A stretch of 56,510 nt of DNA, from NCBI GenBank assembly GCA_035285325.1, contig JAYKJB010000089.1, positions 1-56,510 on the forward strand. The letters run 5' to 3'. Position numbers and translations under genes: made by a program. How positions within the stretch are numbered: the stretch's first letter is position 1; the number at the start of each line of letters is the position of its first letter. The DNA is from Candidatus Sericytochromatia bacterium (GTDB lineage: Bacteria; Cyanobacteriota; Sericytochromatia; S15B-MN24; JAQBPE01). The notes under the pieces are model-generated. The model worked only from the letters and a program-made list of their open reading frames with translations. It did not search any database and was not told the origin of the DNA. Shown here in pieces: positions 53,373 to 56,510 of the stretch.

Positions 53373-54674
53373 ATGCAAACCCGTGCGTTCGAGACCCTCC
53401 AGGAGCGGATCTTCGAGGAAACCCTGCCCAACGGACTGACCGTCCAGCTGGTGCCCAAGCCCGGCTATGCCAAGACCTATGCCGTCTTCACGACCCGCTA
53501 CGGCTCGATCGACAACCATTTTCAGCTCGCCGACGGACCTGAGCATCGCGTGACGGATGGCATCGCCCACTTCTTGGAACACAAGCTGTTCGAAGAGGAG
53601 TGGGGCGACATCTTCCACACCTTCTCGACCCAGGGGGCCTCGGCCAATGCCTTCACCAGCCACACCCGCACGGCCTACCTGTTTTCGGCCACCGACGAGA
53701 TTGAAACCAACCTCGAGACCCTGCTCGACTTCGTGCAGCGGCCGCATCTGACGCCGGAGAACGTCGAGAAGGAAAAGGGCATCATCGAGCAGGAAATTCG
53801 CATGTACGACGACATGCCCTTCTGGCGCGCCTACCGCCACCTGCTCGAGAACCTGTTCGTGGAAAGCCCTGTGCGCATCGACATCGCGGGCACGGTCGAG
53901 TCGATCGGCCGGATCGATCGCGAGGCCCTGATGACCTGTTACGAGACCTTCTACCACCCGAGCAACATGCGGCTGTGCGTGGTGGGCGACTTCGACGCCG
54001 AGACCATGATGCAGCGCATCCGGGACAATCAGGCCCGCAAGGCCTACGCGCCGCCCCGGCCGATCGTGCGCCATCGGGTGGCGGAACCGGCCACGGTGGC
54101 CCGCCAGCAGCACCGCGTGAAGCTGGCGGTGTCGCGCCCGCTGGTCGTGCTGGGCTGGAAGGACAAGCAGGCCATCCCCGAGGCCGAACACCTGCATCGG
54201 GAACTGCTCATGGGGCTGATTCAGGATGTCGTGTTCGGGCGCTCCTCGGTGCTGTTCCAGGACCTGCTCGACCGCGGCCTGATTGATGACGCGCTCTCCT
54301 ACGATTACGAGGTGGGCGACGGCTACGGTTTCTCGTACCTCGGGGCCGAAACGGACGACCCGCAGGCCCTGACAGAGGCCGTGCAAGCGGCGCTGGAAGC
54401 CTTCGTGCGCGACGGCATCCCGGAGGATGAATTCGTGCGCGCCGGCCACAAGCAGATCGGCGACTACCTCTACACGCTGAACAGCCCCGAGGCGATCGCC
54501 AACCAGGTCACCGAGGCCGCCTTCCAGAACGCGGACTATTTCGCCGTTCCGGACATGCTCGCCGCCATGACCCGCGAGCAGGCCAACGTGCTGCTGCAGG
54601 AGCATTTCGACCCGGCCCAGTGCGTCTCCTCGGTGGTGCTGCCGCAGGACGAGGACGCGGCCGTCCCCGCCTGA
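53373..54674 (+). CDS. M16-family zinc metallopeptidase (YmfH type)
   Basis: A 433-residue peptidase with the inverted zinc motif HFLEH (66-70) and the downstream acidic ligand in EKGIIEQE (about 134-141). The sequence around it (GIAHFLEHKLFEEEWGDIF, 'TQGASANAFTSHTRTAYLFS') is typical for YmfH. The C-terminal half is the regulatory M16_C domain. Together with the preceding inactive subunit it should form a heterodimer that degrades peptides or processes a precursor; the pair is conserved in Gram-positive bacteria. The substrate is unknown. Confidence 0.94.
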   Translation: MQTRAFETLQERIFEETLPNGLTVQLVPKPGYAKTYAVFTTRYGSIDNHFQLADGPEHRVTDGIAHFLEHKLFEEEWGDIFHTFSTQGASANAFTSHTRTAYLFSATDEIETNLETLLDFVQRPHLTPENVEKEKGIIEQEIRMYDDMPFWRAYRHLLENLFVESPVRIDIAGTVESIGRIDREALMTCYETFYHPSNMRLCVVGDFDAETMMQRIRDNQARKAYAPPRPIVRHRVAEPATVARQQHRVKLAVSRPLVVLGWKDKQAIPEAEHLHRELLMGLIQDVVFGRSSVLFQDLLDRGLIDDALSYDYEVGDGYGFSYLGAETDDPQALTEAVQAALEAFVRDGIPEDEFVRAGHKQIGDYLYTLNSPEAIANQVTEAAFQNADYFAVPDMLAAMTREQANVLLQEHFDPAQCVSSVVLPQDEDAAVPA

Positions 54675-54741
54675 CCGGCCTCAGCCAACAGGCCCCCGCG
54701 ATCGTGTCGCGAGGGCCCGTACCGGGGGCAGAGCGCCAGGC

Positions 54742-56510
54742 TCAGTTGTTCACGCTCACGCGCATGACCCACTTCAGGACCAGGCCGTTGTCCCCCAGCG
54801 TGAGGTTGAGCGTCCTGGGGCTCGACCAGCCGCTGTTGACACGCATGGTTTCCACGTCGTCCCACCAGCCGAAGGCATCCTTCTGCCAGTAGCCGTAGCC
54901 CGTGACGGCGTGGCCCCCGCCGTTGGTGTTTGGCGTGTCATAGAAGCCCAGCATGGGGGGTTTGCCGTCGTTGATGGCGGACTTCAGGTGCTTGAACATG
55001 GAGAACTCGGAGTAGTCGGACATGTAGCGCATCGCCACGCCGACGGTGAGGCCCCGGTCGTTGTCGCCCCATTTCTGCCCATCCGGTTCGTCGTACCACA
55101 TGGTGCCGCCGCTGCTGCCGCTGCAGGTGGTCTTCACGTAGCCGTTGATCTTTTCCATCATGGCCCGCGTGTTGGCATTGTCGCTGGTGTTTCCGGAGGA
55201 AGCCCCCGCGATGGTGTCGATGCCACGTCCTTCCCAGTAACCATAGACCATGCCCCAGGCGGTGGGACCACAGCCGACCGCACAGCCGTTGTAGCTGTGT
55301 TGCGTGTACTGCGGCACCCCGGTGAGGTTCTTGGAATAGTAGTCCGTGCCCCAGAAATTGAGGCCGTAGCGCTTGGGCGGCGCCGCGCCCGTTTCCGCCG
55401 CCGTCCAGAGCCGCTTGATCAGCTCGCGCTGCCCGGGCAGTTCCATCAAGTCTCGCTTGCCGCCGCGGAAGGCGTCGAAGGAGAAGTCATCAACCGCCAA
55501 CTTGGCGAATTTGCGGTCGGCCCCATCCTCGAGTGCCCAGGAGAAGGTCGAAAAACGGTAGAACACGGGTACCTTGGGCTCACGCTTGTGCGTCTGGCGG
55601 AACGACTCGAGCAAGCTGGCACGATGGCCCTGGCCCTCGCTGCTGGACTCGGGAACCGGCACCATTTCCTTGGAGGTGTTGACCACGATGTGGCCGGCAG
55701 GGCCCCCCTTGGCCTCGACCAGGAACTCGTACGCGCCGGGCGCGGTCGGATTGAAGCCATCCCGCAAGGCGAGCGGCTCGCCCGCTGCCAGGCGCGCCCC
55801 TTCCGCCCAGAGCCCGTTGGGCCCGATGTGGGAGGTCAGGTAACGCTCGGCCACCGCGCGGGCCAGTTTGACGTCGATCAGCTTGAGGCTGGGATCCGGC
55901 CGGAACAGGCGTACGTTGGGATTGCCGGCCAGCTGCGGCAGCATGGCGCCCGGCTTGGGCAAGGGGTCTACCGGCAAGTCTTCCTCACCGACCGGCTTGA
56001 CGGTGGGCGGCGTGGTCGGCGAGCCAGGCAGAGGCAGCGGATCTTTCGGTTTGCTGGTGGACGATTCCAATGGTTTGACGATCTCGGGCTTGAGGATCCC
56101 GGAATCCAGCGGCTTGATGGCCGGCGGCTCGGTCTTGGCATTGCCCTTGGTCAGGGTGATGGCCTCCGGCAGCGTCACCGTGAAGTTCGGCTTGTTGTCG
56201 ACCATCACAGGCACGATCACCGGCTTGAACCCACCGGCCGCGATGGTCAGCCTGTACTCACCGGGCAGGATCCGGTCGAGCGTGAAGTTGCCGGTGGCAT
56301 CGGTGAACTGGCTGTCGGTCACGGGTGGGTCGAGCTGGGCCACGGCGCCGTCGACCGGGTTGCCGGCCTCGTCCTTGACCAGGCCGGACACCTTGCCGAA
56401 GTAGGCCACCGTGCTGGTCAGCTTGGTGATGCCGAGGTCCTGCGGGGCGCCGGCCGTGACCGTCACGCTGCGGCGTGGCGGCACCTGATAGAAAGGCCGA
56501 TAGACCTGCA
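54742..56510 (-). CDS. C39-like cysteine peptidase with carboxypeptidase-regulatory domain (N-terminus outside window)
   Basis: The frame stays open to the last base, so the start is missing. Visible parts in order: a carboxypeptidase-regulatory-like beta-sandwich (SGLVKDEAGNPVDGAVAQL, 'DATGNFTLDRILPGEYRLTI'), a Pro/Lys linker, a PepSY/propeptide-like region ('LARAVAERYLTSHIGPNGLW'), and a C39/papain-like peptidase with the catalytic Cys in GCAVGCGPTAWGMVYGYW and His in GGHAVTGYGYW. The layout suggests a secreted peptidase carried on a sandwich domain. The active residues look intact. It converges with the M16 pair over 67 bases that hold a GC hairpin without T-tract. Confidence 0.82.
   Translation of the reverse strand, partial: QVYRPFYQVPPRRSVTVTAGAPQDLGITKLTSTVAYFGKVSGLVKDEAGNPVDGAVAQLDPPVTDSQFTDATGNFTLDRILPGEYRLTIAAGGFKPVIVPVMVDNKPNFTVTLPEAITLTKGNAKTEPPAIKPLDSGILKPEIVKPLESSTSKPKDPLPLPGSPTTPPTVKPVGEEDLPVDPLPKPGAMLPQLAGNPNVRLFRPDPSLKLIDVKLARAVAERYLTSHIGPNGLWAEGARLAAGEPLALRDGFNPTAPGAYEFLVEAKGGPAGHIVVNTSKEMVPVPESSSEGQGHRASLLESFRQTHKREPKVPVFYRFSTFSWALEDGADRKFAKLAVDDFSFDAFRGGKRDLMELPGQRELIKRLWTAAETGAAPPKRYGLNFWGTDYYSKNLTGVPQYTQHSYNGCAVGCGPTAWGMVYGYWEGRGIDTIAGASSGNTSDNANTRAMMEKINGYVKTTCSGSSGGTMWYDEPDGQKWGDNDRGLTVGVAMRYMSDYSEFSMFKHLKSAINDGKPPMLGFYDTPNTNGGGHAVTGYGYWQKDAFGWWDDVETMRVNSGWSSPRTLNLTLGDNGLVLKWVMRVSVNN

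Noticed and set aside
52017-54605. 862-codon open frame on the minus strand
   Set aside because: It lies antisense to the two M16 peptidase genes, whose motifs are unmistakable; its product is His/Gln/Arg-rich shadow sequence typical of high-G+C antisense frames.
54691-54717. Terminator between the M16 pair and the C39-like gene
   Set aside because: A GC-rich hairpin exists but has no T-tract on either strand, so I did not list it as a terminator.

Overview
The window is about 56.5 kb of high-G+C bacterial chromosome, densely coded on both strands. Several traits point to the cyanobacterial phylum, most likely a non-photosynthetic sister lineage such as Sericytochromatia; this is inference. 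By eye I count about 26 copies of the octamer GCGATCGC, the cyanobacterial HIP1 motif, many as GGCGATCGCC. There is also a cyanophycinase-like peptidase and a carbonic anhydrase next to a SulP (BicA-like) transporter. No photosynthesis gene is seen. Many lipoproteins and a two-gene RND system indicate a diderm envelope.

Region 1 (1-7,690) is accessory. It opens with the end of a minus-strand gene carrying two fused nucleotidyltransferase domains. From about 1,573 to the tRNA-Leu(CAA) gene at 7,610-7,690 lies a patchwork: a 187-bp direct repeat in two copies (1,707 and 5,534), a large lipoprotein, a zinc-ribbon protein, a small acidic ORF, an ORF cut off by the second repeat, a degenerate tRNA-Arg-like sequence with its own terminator, a 31-bp copy of half of the tRNA-Leu terminator, a Fic-domain enzyme and a collapsed type I restriction (HsdR) pseudogene. 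I read it as a tRNA-proximal integration and defence hotspot with repeated gain and decay.

Region 2 (7,757-30,101) mixes housekeeping genes with lineage-specific secreted, proline-rich proteins. The core is recJ-apt-rel-rdgB (10,830-16,168), covering single-strand DNA exonuclease, purine salvage, (p)ppGpp metabolism and nucleotide-pool cleaning. Around it are an S2P-type membrane protease with CBS domains, a MerR-like regulator, adenosine deaminase, an exported alpha/beta hydrolase and a 1,072-residue lipoprotein with 16-residue repeats and a predicted NHL beta-propeller.

Region 3 (30,255-43,856) holds guaA and a guaB without CBS domains. It also holds a clan-A glycosidase-like protein, a PBP4-type DD-peptidase, the cyanophycinase-like peptidase, signal peptidase I, an exported ankyrin protein, an ArsR regulator with a perfect palindromic operator, carbonic anhydrase plus SulP transporter, and a TonB-C protein. 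Purine genes recur across regions 2 and 3 (apt, ada, guaA, guaB, rdgB, rel).

Region 4 (43,980-56,510) holds an RND adaptor/pump pair, a lipoprotein with predicted helix-hairpin-helix (DUF4332-like) domains, a small MshEN-like protein, aat (N-end rule), a YheT-like hydrolase, an inactive/active M16 peptidase pair and the C-terminal part of an exported C39-like cysteine peptidase that runs off the window.

Most annotated genes have a recognisable start. Where I changed the start from the longest open frame, a Shine-Dalgarno site, signal peptide or -10 element guided the choice.
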